DNA of 64,000 nucleotides from JBOGNO01 sp050747245 (GCA_050747245.1 JBOGNO010000013.1:62001-126000); one strand, 5' to 3'; shown: positions 17,315 through 26,348, counted from the first letter of the stretch. Notes: generated from the sequence alone by a model not told the origin. Numbers and translations: made by a program.

Positions 17315-18745
17315 CTAGCGTAGATGGACCGAGCTGAGCACGTTTTCGAATGTTCGGCTATAGGAATCGTAAGCGCTCTGCGGAGCGACACAAATGAAAT
17401 AGAGAACGCCATCGGACTGCATAACTGTGACCAGCCAGTCAGTCTCCGCTCCTCCCGCCGGGGAAATATTGGTGAGATACGTCGAAAGCGCGGGCTGGCC
17501 GCCGAGGCGGACCGCTTCTCGTTTGCGCGCGATGCGCATCTGCGAATTCGAGCTTTGAAGCTCGCGGATCAGGGTATCGGTGGCACTCTGCAGCGATATT
17601 CCACGCTGACCATTCTTTGGCTGATACACGGCCATGATTACGCCGTACGCGAGCGCGTCGTTTCCCTGCGCATCAGCAAGCACACCATTTTGCGGCGCAA
17701 ACGTGACGGAATCGCCGGAGCCATAAGCCTGCCAGTTCGAAGGATAGTAAAAACTAAGCCTGTTATTTTGAAATTGAATCGTCTGCGATGAGGGATTTGC
17801 AGGCGGCGCCGAACTTCCGCCGGCATTTGCGGCAACGGGCCGCTGCCCAGCTTTCGGTGGGGCTGGCAGGCTGTGTACGTATCTCTTGATTTCCTGGAAT
17901 TCGGCGGAGTCGGATTTGTAGTTGGCCGGCGGGCCGCCAAGTTTCTGAACTTCTTCATCCACTCGTCCGATACGATTCTCCGGATTGGGATGATCGCTGA
18001 AAAACTGGATGGGATGGCCTTTGCTCTGAGCCTGAATCTTCTCGAAGAATTGCGCCATGGCGCGCGGGTCGTAGCCGGTGTCATAGAGAATCTGCGTGCC
18101 CAGGATGTCTGCCTGGCTTTCATCGGTGCGCGACATTTTCAAAAAAATTGATTCCATGCTGAAGGAAGCGCCGAGCTGCGTGATCATGCCGCCGATGGAA
18201 TTGCCTCCCATAAGCGCACCGAGCAGTCCCAGGCCGCCTTGCGCGATGTAAGCCTTCGTCGCTTGATTGGTGCCGTGGCGCAAAACGACGTGGGAAGTCT
18301 CGTGGGCCATGACGCCGGCAAGTTGAGCTTCAGTGTCCGCGGATTCGATGACGCCTCGATTGATGTAGATGAATCCCCCTGGCAACGCGAACGCGTTGAT
18401 GGCCATGTCGTTCACGCATTTGTACTGGAAGGGATAATTCGGCGTCCCCGGAGGAACGTGCGCGTCCAGGCGATGTCCCAGCGCGTTCAGGTAATTATCC
18501 ACGCGCGGACTATTCAGCATGTTTAGCTGGCGCTCCGCCTGCTGCGAGTTCTGACGGCCGACGTCAATATCTTGTTGCGGCGTGAAAAGGTTGAAGCCGG
18601 GCTTGAGCCCCGTCCGCTGCGCCAGCGCCGGTACGCTGAAGACCACCATCAAAACCATTGCGAGTGCGGCCGCGCTGTGTGCGCGAGGCTTCCCGATCCG
18701 CCGCAAATTTGCTTCGTTGGATCGATTGGCGATCGGCGATTTCAT
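17315..18745 (-). CDS. Periplasmic M48-family zinc metallopeptidase (BepA/Loi-like)
   Basis: The protein has about 476 aa. A signal peptide (ALAMVLMVVFSVPALAQ) is followed by an M48 catalytic domain (about 50-265). Zinc ligands are in place: HETSH (His148, His152; catalytic Glu149) and the downstream ESQAD motif (Glu209). ALPGGFIYINRGVIE is the family's active-site-edge strand. After a Pro/Ala-rich linker (about 275-315) comes a C-terminal domain with no family I recognise. Start ATG 18745 has a GGGAGG ribosome-binding site. M48 periplasmic proteases such as BepA take part in quality control of outer-membrane proteins; that role is inferred. It faces gcvPB tail to tail and is followed upstream by an AAA+ gene on the same strand. 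Confidence 0.9.
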   Translation of the reverse strand: MKSPIANRSNEANLRRIGKPRAHSAAALAMVLMVVFSVPALAQRTGLKPGFNLFTPQQDIDVGRQNSQQAERQLNMLNSPRVDNYLNALGHRLDAHVPPGTPNYPFQYKCVNDMAINAFALPGGFIYINRGVIESADTEAQLAGVMAHETSHVVLRHGTNQATKAYIAQGGLGLLGALMGGNSIGGMITQLGASFSMESIFLKMSRTDESQADILGTQILYDTGYDPRAMAQFFEKIQAQSKGHPIQFFSDHPNPENRIGRVDEEVQKLGGPPANYKSDSAEFQEIKRYVHSLPAPPKAGQRPVAANAGGSSAPPANPSSQTIQFQNNRLSFYYPSNWQAYGSGDSVTFAPQNGVLADAQGNDALAYGVIMAVYQPKNGQRGISLQSATDTLIRELQSSNSQMRIARKREAVRLGGQPALSTYLTNISPAGGAETDWLVTVMQSDGVLYFICVAPQSAYDSYSRTFENVLSSVHLR

Positions 18746-18906
18746 CACTGCCTCCCCGCGTCCGGAATAATTGGCGCCATGGAAAACGCGCTGGGGGTCT
18801 CCCTCGTGAACTATACCCGAACTGAGTTAAGAGGCAAATCTAGCGGCGGACGCTTCCTGCACGTGAGAGACAAGCAATCAGGAACTCGAAATGAGAAAAA
18901 ACAGAA

Positions 18907-20106
18907 TTACTTCTTGTCGCCCGCGGCATTGCGAGGCGTTGTCGCGCGGCTCTGTTGCGGCGGCGCCTCCGCTCCCTTCGAGGACGGAAGCGGGACTGAA
19001 AGACCATCCGTGCGCGCGCCGGAAGCCTGAGCAGCAGCTGCCGCCTGATCCGCCGATTCCACGGGAATCAGAGCGCCTTCGGCCTCTTTGCGGAAGACCA
19101 GGTGACCGAGGAGAGGATCAAAGTCGATGGAGAGGACATCGCCGAAAGTGACCTGTTCGGTGGCCAACAAACTGGCCAGGGGATAGACGACGTGGCGCTC
19201 GATGGCGCGCTTCAAATGCCGCGCTCCGTATTTAAGGTCCGTGCCTTCGCGCAAGAGGAATTCGCGCGCTTCTGGCGTGACGCGGAACAGGAACCTGCCC
19301 TTGGCGGTTTCGAGCACGCGCTGCTGCACCATGGCGAGTTCAATTTCTAGAATTTGTTCGAGTTGCGGGTGCTGCAGCGGATGAAAGACCACAATCTTGT
19401 CAATGCGGTTGATGAATTCGGGCGAGAACTTTTTCCTGGCCGCTTCTTCCGCGGTGCGCTCAACCTTCGCATCCAGCTCCTGCTTGGGCAGCGGCGCCGC
19501 GGGAGCAAAGCCCATCTTCCCGCTCATCAGCTCGGTGATTTCCAGGCCGCCAAGATTGGAAGTCAGGAAAATCATTGTGGAGGAGAGATCCACCCGGCGG
19601 TTATCACCCAGAGTCAGCGTAGCCTTGTCCAGGATTCCGAGGAGCAACTGCCACAATGCGTCCGAGGCCTTTTCGATTTCATCGAACAGCAAAAACGAAA
19701 GCTTCAGTTTCTCACTGTGAAACTGCGCCAGAGCCTCCTGGGTGATCAGCGGATGCGTTTCGCGATGACCCAGGTAGCCCGGCGGCGAGCCGATCAGCTT
19801 GGCGATTTCGTGGGAGTGCTGAAATTCGGCGCAATCCACTTTGATCACAGCGCGGAGATCGCCGAAAAGAATTTCCGCCGCAGCCTCGACGATGCGCGTC
19901 TTGCCCGAGCCGGTCGGCCCGAGAAACAGCATGTTCCCTACCGGACGTCCTGGAGAATTCAAACCCGCGCGGAAAACCTGATAGAGATCCACCATGGCTT
20001 GGACGGCTTCGTCCTGGCCAACAATCTTCTTGCGCAGACTGGCCTCAAACTCCCGCGATTCAAGGCTGCGCTGGGTTGGGTCCAGAGGCTGGGCTCGAGA
20101 GGCCAT
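18907..20106 (-). CDS. AAA+ ATPase resembling the C-terminal module of ClpA/ClpB
   Basis: The protein has about 399 aa from ATG 20106 (GGGAG 7 nt upstream; ATG 20112 is an alternative). It is a single Clp-type AAA+ module: the leading helix IVGQDEAVQAMVDLYQ, Walker A GPTGSGKT (63-70), pore loop GSPPGYLGH, Walker B LLFDEIEKA, sensor 1 FLTSN, arginine finger FINRID, and sensor 2 GARHLKRAIE in the small domain. No N-terminal substrate domain or first AAA ring module is present. No ClpP-docking loop is evident, so it is more likely a remodeller than a protease partner. The last about 60 residues are Ala/Pro/Ser-rich and look disordered. It lies 11 nt after the 147-aa gene and probably works with it. 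Confidence 0.88.
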   Translation of the reverse strand: MASRAQPLDPTQRSLESREFEASLRKKIVGQDEAVQAMVDLYQVFRAGLNSPGRPVGNMLFLGPTGSGKTRIVEAAAEILFGDLRAVIKVDCAEFQHSHEIAKLIGSPPGYLGHRETHPLITQEALAQFHSEKLKLSFLLFDEIEKASDALWQLLLGILDKATLTLGDNRRVDLSSTMIFLTSNLGGLEITELMSGKMGFAPAAPLPKQELDAKVERTAEEAARKKFSPEFINRIDKIVVFHPLQHPQLEQILEIELAMVQQRVLETAKGRFLFRVTPEAREFLLREGTDLKYGARHLKRAIERHVVYPLASLLATEQVTFGDVLSIDFDPLLGHLVFRKEAEGALIPVESADQAAAAAQASGARTDGLSVPLPSSKGAEAPPQQSRATTPRNAAGDKK

Positions 20107-20117
20107 GACCATGCTCC

Positions 20118-20561
20118 CTACCGGAATCCCCTTCCGGAAACCGCGGAACGGGGCTGTGCAATCTGGCGAAGCTTTACATCCAAAGTGGAGCGAAGCAGCC
20201 GGAGTTGCGTGAGGAGTTCGTGCTGTGGCCGCTGGCGCTCACCAAACGAAAGAGCCGGAGGCGTCAGATCCGCCAGATCCATGTTCAGCGCGCGAAGCTC
20301 CTGCACCAGTTTTTGCAGGTAGGGCGAGCCGGCGTCAAACAACTCCACGCGGCTGGTCGCTGCTTCGCGGAGTCGCCGCCAGTTCAATTCCAGCAAGGGG
20401 TGAGCACGGCGGACCTGGCGAACCACGTCGTCGGTGATGCGCGGTCGCTCGCCCAGACGGGCCAGGTGCAGTTGCTGCACCTTCCCTTCGCGACGCACGT
20501 TGTGCACCAGGTAATACGAATTGCCTCTGCGTCTGACGAACGCCACGACCGCCTCCTTCAT
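20118..20561 (-). CDS. Conserved-looking hypothetical protein paired with the Clp-like ATPase
   Basis: The protein has 147 aa, basic and helical. The N-terminal part (VRRRGNSYYLVHNVRREGKVQQLHLARLG) forms a strand-turn-strand unit like that at the start of IS1634-type transposases. The rest (RVELFDAGSPYLQKLVQELRALNMDLADLTPP) is helical, with no transposase catalytic residues. I cannot name a family. Its stop lies 11 nt before the AAA+ start, so the pair is an operon; it could be an adaptor or DNA-binding partner of the ATPase, but that is a guess from position. Confidence 0.65.
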   Translation of the reverse strand: MKEAVVAFVRRRGNSYYLVHNVRREGKVQQLHLARLGERPRITDDVVRQVRRAHPLLELNWRRLREAATSRVELFDAGSPYLQKLVQELRALNMDLADLTPPALSFGERQRPQHELLTQLRLLRSTLDVKLRQIAQPRSAVSGRGFR

Positions 20562-20753
20562 CTGAAGCGGCGCGTAGTGTAAGTTCTCTCCACTACGTCG
20601 TCAATGATAAGATGCTTGCGCTGTTCCAGGGTTGCAAACAATCGTTGCGCCGTCATTCTGCGGTGAACTCGGCGCAAAAAGTGGACGCCTGAGCAGCCTT
20701 CGCGAATGAAATGTTCCATCTAGAACCTGCGTAAGACATAGGAGCCAATCACA

Positions 20754-21125
20754 TTGCAGAAGCCGGTGGGCTGGGATGCTGTCTACAAATTAGTGAAGAG
20801 GATCCCGCGAGGGCGTGTGACCACATACGGTGAAGTGGCTCGCGCGCTGCAACTGCGCGGGGGCGCACGAACGGCCGGATTCGCCATGGCCGCCTCCCCG
20901 TCAGGGCAGGGCATCCCGTGGCACCGCGTCGTCGGCGCCGGCGGAAAATTGCTTATCCGTGAGCCGCTAGCTTCCAAGCAGCGCCGTCTGCTCGAATCCG
21001 AAGGCACGCAGGTAACAGGAAGCCGCGTCAATCTGGCTCAGCATCACTGGGCGCCTACTAAGTCAAACCCGAGAGCGACAAAAAAGTCGCGGCGCCGTCG
21101 CTCACGCGCGAAGCGTCTGGTATAG
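20754..21125 (+). CDS. Alkyltransferase-like protein (ATL, MGMT fold with PWHRV)
   Basis: The protein has 123 aa. The MGMT DNA-binding domain is present (IPRGRVTTYGEVARAL with Tyr25; the Arg finger at about Arg39), but the acceptor motif reads PWHRV. Trp56 replaces the methyl-accepting Cys of PCHRV. That substitution defines ATL proteins, which bind O6-alkylguanine without repairing it and hand the lesion to nucleotide excision repair. The last about 20 residues are very basic (KKSRRRRSRAKR), probably an extra DNA contact. Start TTG 20754 has an AGGAG ribosome-binding site 9 nt before. An ABC exporter starts within 15 nt downstream, so damage recognition and efflux may share a transcript. Confidence 0.88.
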   Translation: MQKPVGWDAVYKLVKRIPRGRVTTYGEVARALQLRGGARTAGFAMAASPSGQGIPWHRVVGAGGKLLIREPLASKQRRLLESEGTQVTGSRVNLAQHHWAPTKSNPRATKKSRRRRSRAKRLV

Positions 21126-21139
21126 ACTTGATCCCCTCT

Positions 21140-22060
21140 ATGAGTCAAAGCATCATCAAGGCTGAAAACGTCTTCAAGCGCTATGGCGAGGTCGAGGCGC
21201 TCCGCGGGGTCAGCTTTGAGGTCAACGAAGGCGAGGTTTTCGGTCTCCTCGGCCCGAACGGCGCCGGAAAGACTACGACCGTCGAGATCCTCGAGGGGTT
21301 GCGCACGCCCGACGAGGGGCGCGTCGAAGTTGTGGGCCTGAATCCGGAACGCGCGGGCGACGCTTACAAGCAGCAAGTTGGCGGCGTATTGCAGTCCACT
21401 TCCCTGCCCGACAAGGCGCGTGTCCTCGAAGTGCTGCAACTTTTTGGCAAGTTCTATCGCAAGCGCCGTGACCCGGAAGATTTGCTCAAACGCTTTCAGC
21501 TCGATGAGAAGCGGCATGCCTTTTACAGCCAGCTTTCCGGCGGACAAAAACAGCGCCTAGCGCTGGCGATGTCCCTAGTGCACGATCCGAAAGTGCTTTT
21601 TCTCGACGAGCCCACCGCCGGACTGGATCCGCAGGTGCGGCGCGAAATCTATACGATCATCGAGGAGCTGAAGGCCGAGCGAAAAACAATCTTGCTGACG
21701 ACGCACTACATTGAGGAAGCCGAGCGGCTGTGCGATCGCGTGGCCGTGATTGACAATGGCAAGCTCATCGCCATGGGCACGCCGCGTGAGCTGAAGGCTC
21801 GCTCAGGCGGCACCACGCGAATTCAGGTGCGCCTTGCGCAACCTGCGGAAGATGGTGCCCTGCAGGCTTTAGAAGGCGTGAAGGATTGCCGCGAACTGGA
21901 CGGCAGCTACGTGCTTCATTCCGAGCGGCCTCCCCAGACCATCGTCGCGCTGGTGAAGCATCTCGAAGCCAAGGGCAATGAGCTGCAAAGCCTGGAAATC
22001 GCGGCTCCTTCGCTTGAGGATGTATTCATTGAAATGACGGGACGCCGCTTGCGCGATTAG
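21140..22060 (+). CDS. ABC-2 type exporter, ATP-binding subunit (DrrA/CcmA type)
   Basis: The protein has 306 aa from ATG 21140 (TTG 21128 is possible). Walker A GPNGAGKT (38-45), signature LSGGQKQR, Walker B VLFLDEPTAGLDP and switch His TTHYIEEAE are all intact. The C-terminal about 80 residues form the extra domain typical of drug, antibiotic or polysaccharide ABC-2 ATPases (APSLEDVFIEMTGR). It energises the permease encoded 22 nt downstream. Substrate unknown. Confidence 0.94.
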   Translation: MSQSIIKAENVFKRYGEVEALRGVSFEVNEGEVFGLLGPNGAGKTTTVEILEGLRTPDEGRVEVVGLNPERAGDAYKQQVGGVLQSTSLPDKARVLEVLQLFGKFYRKRRDPEDLLKRFQLDEKRHAFYSQLSGGQKQRLALAMSLVHDPKVLFLDEPTAGLDPQVRREIYTIIEELKAERKTILLTTHYIEEAERLCDRVAVIDNGKLIAMGTPRELKARSGGTTRIQVRLAQPAEDGALQALEGVKDCRELDGSYVLHSERPPQTIVALVKHLEAKGNELQSLEIAAPSLEDVFIEMTGRRLRD

Positions 22061-22082
22061 CCGCGGCAAGGAGGCCCGGAGA

Positions 22083-22982
22083 GTGAGGAGTGTGAAGAAT
22101 ACTTGGATTCTATCGAAGTTCCGTGTCGGCCTGGCGCTTCGGAATCGCACGTTTATTTTCTTCAGCCTGGTCTTCCCCCTGACGTTCTTGTTCCTCATCG
22201 TCGGAGTTTTCGGGCGCGGAAATTCCTTCGCGGTGCCTTACTTGCTCGGCCCGGTGCTGGCATTGTCCGTGATGGGCAGTTTTTGGGGTTTGAGCATGCA
22301 GCTGGTGATGTTCCGCGAACAGGGCATTCTGCGGCGCTTTCGCCTGGCGCCTGTGGGAGCGGGACCTATGCTGGCTTCGAGCATCATTGCCAACTACGTG
22401 CTCATCTGGCCCACAATCGTTCTGGAATTCCTTCTGACCATGTGGATATTCCACATGCGCACTCTGGGGGACATTCCGAGTCTCATCGTGCTCGTCTCCG
22501 TGGGCTCGGCGACATTTTCATCGTTCGGGCTCATCGTCGCCAGCGTCACCAACAGCATGCAGGAGACGCAGGTACTGAACAACGTCATCTGGTCGGCTTT
22601 CCTCTTCCTTTCTGGCGCCACCATTCCACTCGTCATTCTTCCCGGCTGGATTCAGCATATGGCGCTGTTTTTGCCTGCTACCTATCTCGTGGCCGGCTTG
22701 CAGAACTCCATGGTGAATACCGAAACTCTCCGGCAACTGGCCGGCGACACGTTCGTGTTGCTGGCGGGCTTGGCCGTGGCGTTTGAGATTTCGCGGCAGC
22801 TCTTTCGCTGGGATCCCGGCGCCAAGGTGCCCAACCGCTCAAAGGCGTGGGTGGTTGTGGCACTCGTACCGTTCATCCTTCTCGGATTCTGGGAAAATTC
22901 TCGCGGAGGCCGTTTGAACCAAATCCGCGCCGAATTCAACGTAATCGAACAGCATCGGCCCGCTTCTCCGCAAACGAAGTGA
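22083..22982 (+). CDS. ABC-2 type exporter, permease subunit
   Basis: The protein has 299 aa with about six transmembrane helices and the ABC-2 family pattern: TFIFFSLVFPLTFLFLIVGVFG (TM1), EQGILRRFRLAPVGAGPMLAS (coupling helix region), then TM2-TM6, with NNVIWSAFLFLSGATIPLVILPGWIQ before the last helices. Start GTG 22083 has an excellent ribosome-binding site (AAGGAGG, 22068-22074). It forms an exporter with the preceding ATPase; DrrB-like drug or lipid efflux is the usual role of this type. Confidence 0.92.
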   Translation: MRSVKNTWILSKFRVGLALRNRTFIFFSLVFPLTFLFLIVGVFGRGNSFAVPYLLGPVLALSVMGSFWGLSMQLVMFREQGILRRFRLAPVGAGPMLASSIIANYVLIWPTIVLEFLLTMWIFHMRTLGDIPSLIVLVSVGSATFSSFGLIVASVTNSMQETQVLNNVIWSAFLFLSGATIPLVILPGWIQHMALFLPATYLVAGLQNSMVNTETLRQLAGDTFVLLAGLAVAFEISRQLFRWDPGAKVPNRSKAWVVVALVPFILLGFWENSRGGRLNQIRAEFNVIEQHRPASPQTK

Positions 22983-23062
22983 TCTCTTTCCGATTTGCAG
23001 TCGGCTGCATCCTGACCTCGTGAGACAATGCACTGCTCTGCATTGCGGGCGGAGGTCCGCGC

Positions 23063-24208
23063 ATGAATTTCCACTTCGCAGCGCTGGGGGGCGCGGTCAT
23101 CATTGCGGCCGTCCTGTGGGACGCCTTTGAGACTGTCGTCCTGCCGCGCCGCGTCTCACGAAAGTTTCGCATCGCCAAATTGTTCTACCGCTCCACCTGG
23201 CGGCCGTGGACGGCCATCGCGCGCCTCTGCCCCGCGGGCAAGCAGCGCGAACTGTTCTTGAGTTTTTACGGCCCTCTTTCGCTTCCCTTGCTGATCGGCA
23301 TCTGGGTGATCGGCCTCGTGCTCGGTTTCGGAATCTTGCAGTTCGATGCGGGCGGCCTGGCGGTCTCGGGCGATCACGGCGCGAGCTTCTGGAGCGCCAT
23401 CTATTTCAGCTCCACAAATTTTTTCACCCTCGGCCTCGGCGACATCGTGCCGCATTCCTCCATAGGACGCTTTCTGACAGCGGTGGAGGCGGGCACAGGC
23501 TTCGCTTTCCTCGCCCTCCTTATTGGCTATTTGCCGGTTATCTACCAGTCCTTCTCGAAGCGCGAAATCAGCATCTCGCTCCTTGATGCCCGGGCAGGGT
23601 CCCCGCCGACCGCGGGAGAATTGCTTCGCCGTCACAGCGGCGAGCCCGGAAGAGTGCTCTTGACAGAGCTCTTTCAAGAGTGGGAGAAGTGGTCCGCCGA
23701 GCTTCTCGAGAGCCATCTCTCTTATCCCGTGTTGGCGTATTTTCGTTCCCAGCACAGCAACCAATCGTGGATCGCCGCGCTCACGGCAATTCTGGACGCC
23801 ACGGCACTGGTGATGACCGGAGCCGAAGGCGCATGCCTCCGGCAAGCGGAGTTAACATTTGCCATTTCCCGTCATGCTGTCGTGGATCTTGCGCAGGTGT
23901 TCGGTTCGCCGCCGCGAAAACCGCCGCGCGACCGTTTGCCCCAGGAGTCCCTTGAGCGTTTGCACGCTTTTCTTTCCGCCGCAGGTTATAAATTAAATCC
24001 CGGCCAAGGTGCAAGCGACCGGCTGCGTGAGCTTCGCTCCATGTACGAGCCCTACGTGTACTCGCTGGCGCATTTTCTGCATCAGAGCGTCCCGCCATTT
24101 CTGGCCGAAGGCAAACGCAAGGACAACTGGCAGAGCAGTCCCTGGGAGCAAAAGCCCGCATCTCCCACCGGTTCCAGCCATCCAAATCGCGAGGAAGATC
24201 ATTTTTAG
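23063..24208 (+). CDS. Two-pore-helix-type potassium channel-like membrane protein
   Basis: The protein has 381 aa. A first hydrophobic helix (about 5-22) is followed by an outer helix (about 72-93), a pore loop FWSAIYFSSTNFFTLGLGD (filter TLGLGD at 122-127, compared with TVGYGD) and an inner helix (about 137-162). The C-terminal about 215 residues are soluble and helical, with no RCK/TrkA nucleotide-binding motif that I can see. The Tyr-to-Leu change in the filter may alter selectivity. A GGAGG ribosome-binding site precedes ATG 23063. Potassium or non-selective cation conduction is inferred from the pore only. Confidence 0.8.
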   Translation: MNFHFAALGGAVIIAAVLWDAFETVVLPRRVSRKFRIAKLFYRSTWRPWTAIARLCPAGKQRELFLSFYGPLSLPLLIGIWVIGLVLGFGILQFDAGGLAVSGDHGASFWSAIYFSSTNFFTLGLGDIVPHSSIGRFLTAVEAGTGFAFLALLIGYLPVIYQSFSKREISISLLDARAGSPPTAGELLRRHSGEPGRVLLTELFQEWEKWSAELLESHLSYPVLAYFRSQHSNQSWIAALTAILDATALVMTGAEGACLRQAELTFAISRHAVVDLAQVFGSPPRKPPRDRLPQESLERLHAFLSAAGYKLNPGQGASDRLRELRSMYEPYVYSLAHFLHQSVPPFLAEGKRKDNWQSSPWEQKPASPTGSSHPNREEDHF

Positions 24209-24298
24209 TTTGTCTCGCGCCCGCGCTCGACTTGGGCGGGCAGGGCGTTGCATCCAATATGGCGGAGGTGCTCCCTTCGTGAATCAACCTCCCGGTCA

Positions 24299-24325
24299 TT
24301 GACATCGAAACGCCTGTGCTATAAT
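24299..24325 (+). promoter_or_regulatory. Sigma-70 promoter with extended -10, upstream of ilvE
   Basis: TTGACA (24299-24304) and TATAAT (24320-24325) match the consensus perfectly, with a 15-nt spacer and an extended -10 TGC just before TATAAT. The expected start, near 24332, leaves a leader of about 145 nt before ilvE. I see a small GCGCGAAAGCGC hairpin in it (about 24362-24374) but no leader peptide or terminator that would prove attenuation. Confidence 0.6.
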
Positions 24326-24477
24326 CCGCTTCGCGCGTGGCGGAACGCCGTGACTCGTGAGCCGCGCGAAAGCGCCGAAAGAATGAGCTTCCGAGCAACC
24401 GAGAATCGGGCTGCTTCCCTGCCAAATCGTGAAGACTCCCTCAATCGCAGCAAAAAATCTCTTCCGGGAGAATCCAG

Positions 24478-25425
24478 ATGCCGGTAACGAAAACTGAGAA
24501 GATCTGGCACAACGGAAAATTCATCAATTGGGATGACGCTCAGGTGCACGTAGTTTCCCACGTCATCAGCTACGGTTCCGCAGTTTTCGAGGGCATGCGC
24601 TGCTATCACACCAGTCAAGGCCCGGCCATTTTCCGCCTTCGCGATCACATGCAGCGATTGCTCAATTCCGCGCACATCTACCGCATGGATTCGAAGTATT
24701 CGCTCGACGAGCTTTGTCAGGCGGCCGTCGAGCTGGTGCGCGCGAACAAAATGGACGCCTGCTACCTGCGCCCGGTGGTCTTGCGCGGATACGGCGACGT
24801 GGGAGTAAATCCTTTCAACAATCCCATCGAAGTGTATCTGGCCTGCTGGGAGTGGGGAAAATATCTCGGCGAAGACGCGCTGCGCAGTGGCGTGGATGTT
24901 TGCGTCAGCTCTTGGTCGCGCTCCGCGCCCAATACTCTGCCGCAGATGGCCAAAGCCGCGGCCAATTACATGAATTCGCAGCTCATTCGCATGGAAGCCA
25001 TGCTCAACGGCTACGTCGAAGGCATCGCTCTCGACGTTTCCGGGCACGTCAGCGAAGGCTCGGGCGAAAATATTTTCGTGGTCATGGATGGCGCTGTCAT
25101 TACGCCTCCCTTCGCGAATTGCGTGCTGCCCGGCATCACCCGCCATACCATCTTGCAGCTCTGCCACGACATGAATATTCCCACCGCCGAACAGGAAATC
25201 CCGCGCGAAATGCTGTATATCGCGCAGGAAGTCTTCTTCGCCGGAACCGCGGCGGAAATCACTCCCATTCGCTCCATCGACAAAATAAAAGTCGGCAGCG
25301 GCGCGCGCGGGCCTGTCACCAAGCGCTTGCAGGATGAGTTCTTCGCCCTTACCAGCGGAACGAAGCCCGATCGCCATGCCTGGCTTACACCCATCAGTGT
25401 TCCCGTCGGAGCTGGCGCTCGCTGA
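24478..25425 (+). CDS. ilvE: Branched-chain amino acid aminotransferase
   Basis: The protein has 315 aa, fold-type IV PLP enzyme. It interconverts Leu, Ile, Val and their 2-oxo acids with glutamate as partner. The PLP lysine is Lys159 (MAKAAANYMNS), the same number as in E. coli IlvE. Other signatures: ISYGSAVFEGMRCY, YLRPVVLRGYG, GHVSEGSGENIFVV, LPGITRHTILQL and FFAGTAAEITPI. It stands alone behind its own strong promoter; an aquaporin gene follows. Confidence 0.95.
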   Translation: MPVTKTEKIWHNGKFINWDDAQVHVVSHVISYGSAVFEGMRCYHTSQGPAIFRLRDHMQRLLNSAHIYRMDSKYSLDELCQAAVELVRANKMDACYLRPVVLRGYGDVGVNPFNNPIEVYLACWEWGKYLGEDALRSGVDVCVSSWSRSAPNTLPQMAKAAANYMNSQLIRMEAMLNGYVEGIALDVSGHVSEGSGENIFVVMDGAVITPPFANCVLPGITRHTILQLCHDMNIPTAEQEIPREMLYIAQEVFFAGTAAEITPIRSIDKIKVGSGARGPVTKRLQDEFFALTSGTKPDRHAWLTPISVPVGAGAR

Positions 25426-25547
25426 CAATCTCGATCTCGTTCAATTTTTGACTCCGCAGCGTCAATTTGAGTAGAATCGCGCCCGTTCCGTTCGCGCGAA
25501 TTTGAATCGTCTTTCCAGGCGCGCGATTGATTGAGGAGGTGGCTCCC

Positions 25548-26243
25548 TTGTTCAGCACGCCGCAAAAACTCGTCGCCGAATTCGTCGGAACATTTACGCT
25601 GATTTTTATTGGCGCGGGGTCCATCTGCGCGGATCACTATCTCCAGGCCTCCGGACAGGGCGGTCTGGGGCTGCTGGGCATCGCCGCGGCGCATGGTTTG
25701 GCCATCGGACTGATGGTCACCGCGGTCGGCCACGTTTCCGGCGGACATTTCAACCCCGCGGTCACCATCGCATTCTGGGTGACGAAAAAAATGGGCACCA
25801 TCCAGTCCCTGCTCTATTGGATCGCGCAGCTTGCCGGCGCCGTCGCCGCCGCCTATCTCCTGCGCTATTTGATCCCTGACAGCGTCTGGACTGCCGTGGC
25901 CTTGGGCACGCCGAGTCTCGCTCCGGAGTTCACTCGCCTCCCCGCCATTCTCCTCGAGGCCGCGATGACCTTCCTGCTCGTGTTCGTCATCTTTGGCGTT
26001 GCCGCCGACCCTAAGGGCGCGGCCAAGAACGTCGCCGGAATAGCCATCGGCCTGACCATCACCATGGACATCTTGCTCGGAGGCCCCTTCACCGGCGCGG
26101 CCATGAATCCGGCGCGCGCTTTCGGCCCGGCCCTGGCCATCGGTCATCACTGGCAGAACCACGGCGTTTACTGGGTGGGGCCGTTGATCGGCGGAGTGCT
26201 AGCCGGCTGGCTCTACAACAGCCTGTTTCTCCGCGAATCCTGA
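25548..26243 (+). CDS. Aquaporin (MIP family)
   Basis: The protein has 231 aa, six transmembrane helices and two half-helices. Both NPA boxes are intact: GHFNPAVT and AAMNPARAFGP, the latter carrying the selectivity-filter Arg. AEFVGTFTLIFIGAGS is the typical first helix. TTG 25548 is chosen because GAGGAGGT (25533-25540) sits 7 nt before it; TTG 25527 would place that site inside the gene. The short loop after the second NPA and the ARAFGP ending favour a water channel over a glycerol facilitator, though loop length is my only argument. Confidence 0.93.
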   Translation: MFSTPQKLVAEFVGTFTLIFIGAGSICADHYLQASGQGGLGLLGIAAAHGLAIGLMVTAVGHVSGGHFNPAVTIAFWVTKKMGTIQSLLYWIAQLAGAVAAAYLLRYLIPDSVWTAVALGTPSLAPEFTRLPAILLEAAMTFLLVFVIFGVAADPKGAAKNVAGIAIGLTITMDILLGGPFTGAAMNPARAFGPALAIGHHWQNHGVYWVGPLIGGVLAGWLYNSLFLRES

Positions 26244-26262
26244 TTTCCCGCCATTGCAGTCG

Positions 26263-26287
26263 AGGAAACCGTTTCTCGCCGTTTCCT
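26263..26287 (+). terminator. Weak hairpin after the aquaporin gene
   Basis: AGGAAAC (26263-26269) pairs with GTTTCCT (26281-26287) around an 11-nt loop. Only a short T/C-rich tail follows, so termination is uncertain. Confidence 0.25.
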
Positions 26288-26348
26288 TGTCTCCCCATCA
26301 CGGCCATGCTAGGTTCAGAAATCGCCCGAAGGACGGGGCTTTCACGTT

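Noticed and set aside
20118..20561. Transposase of the IS1634 type
   Set aside because: Only a short N-terminal likeness; no DDE residues, far too short, no terminal inverted repeats.
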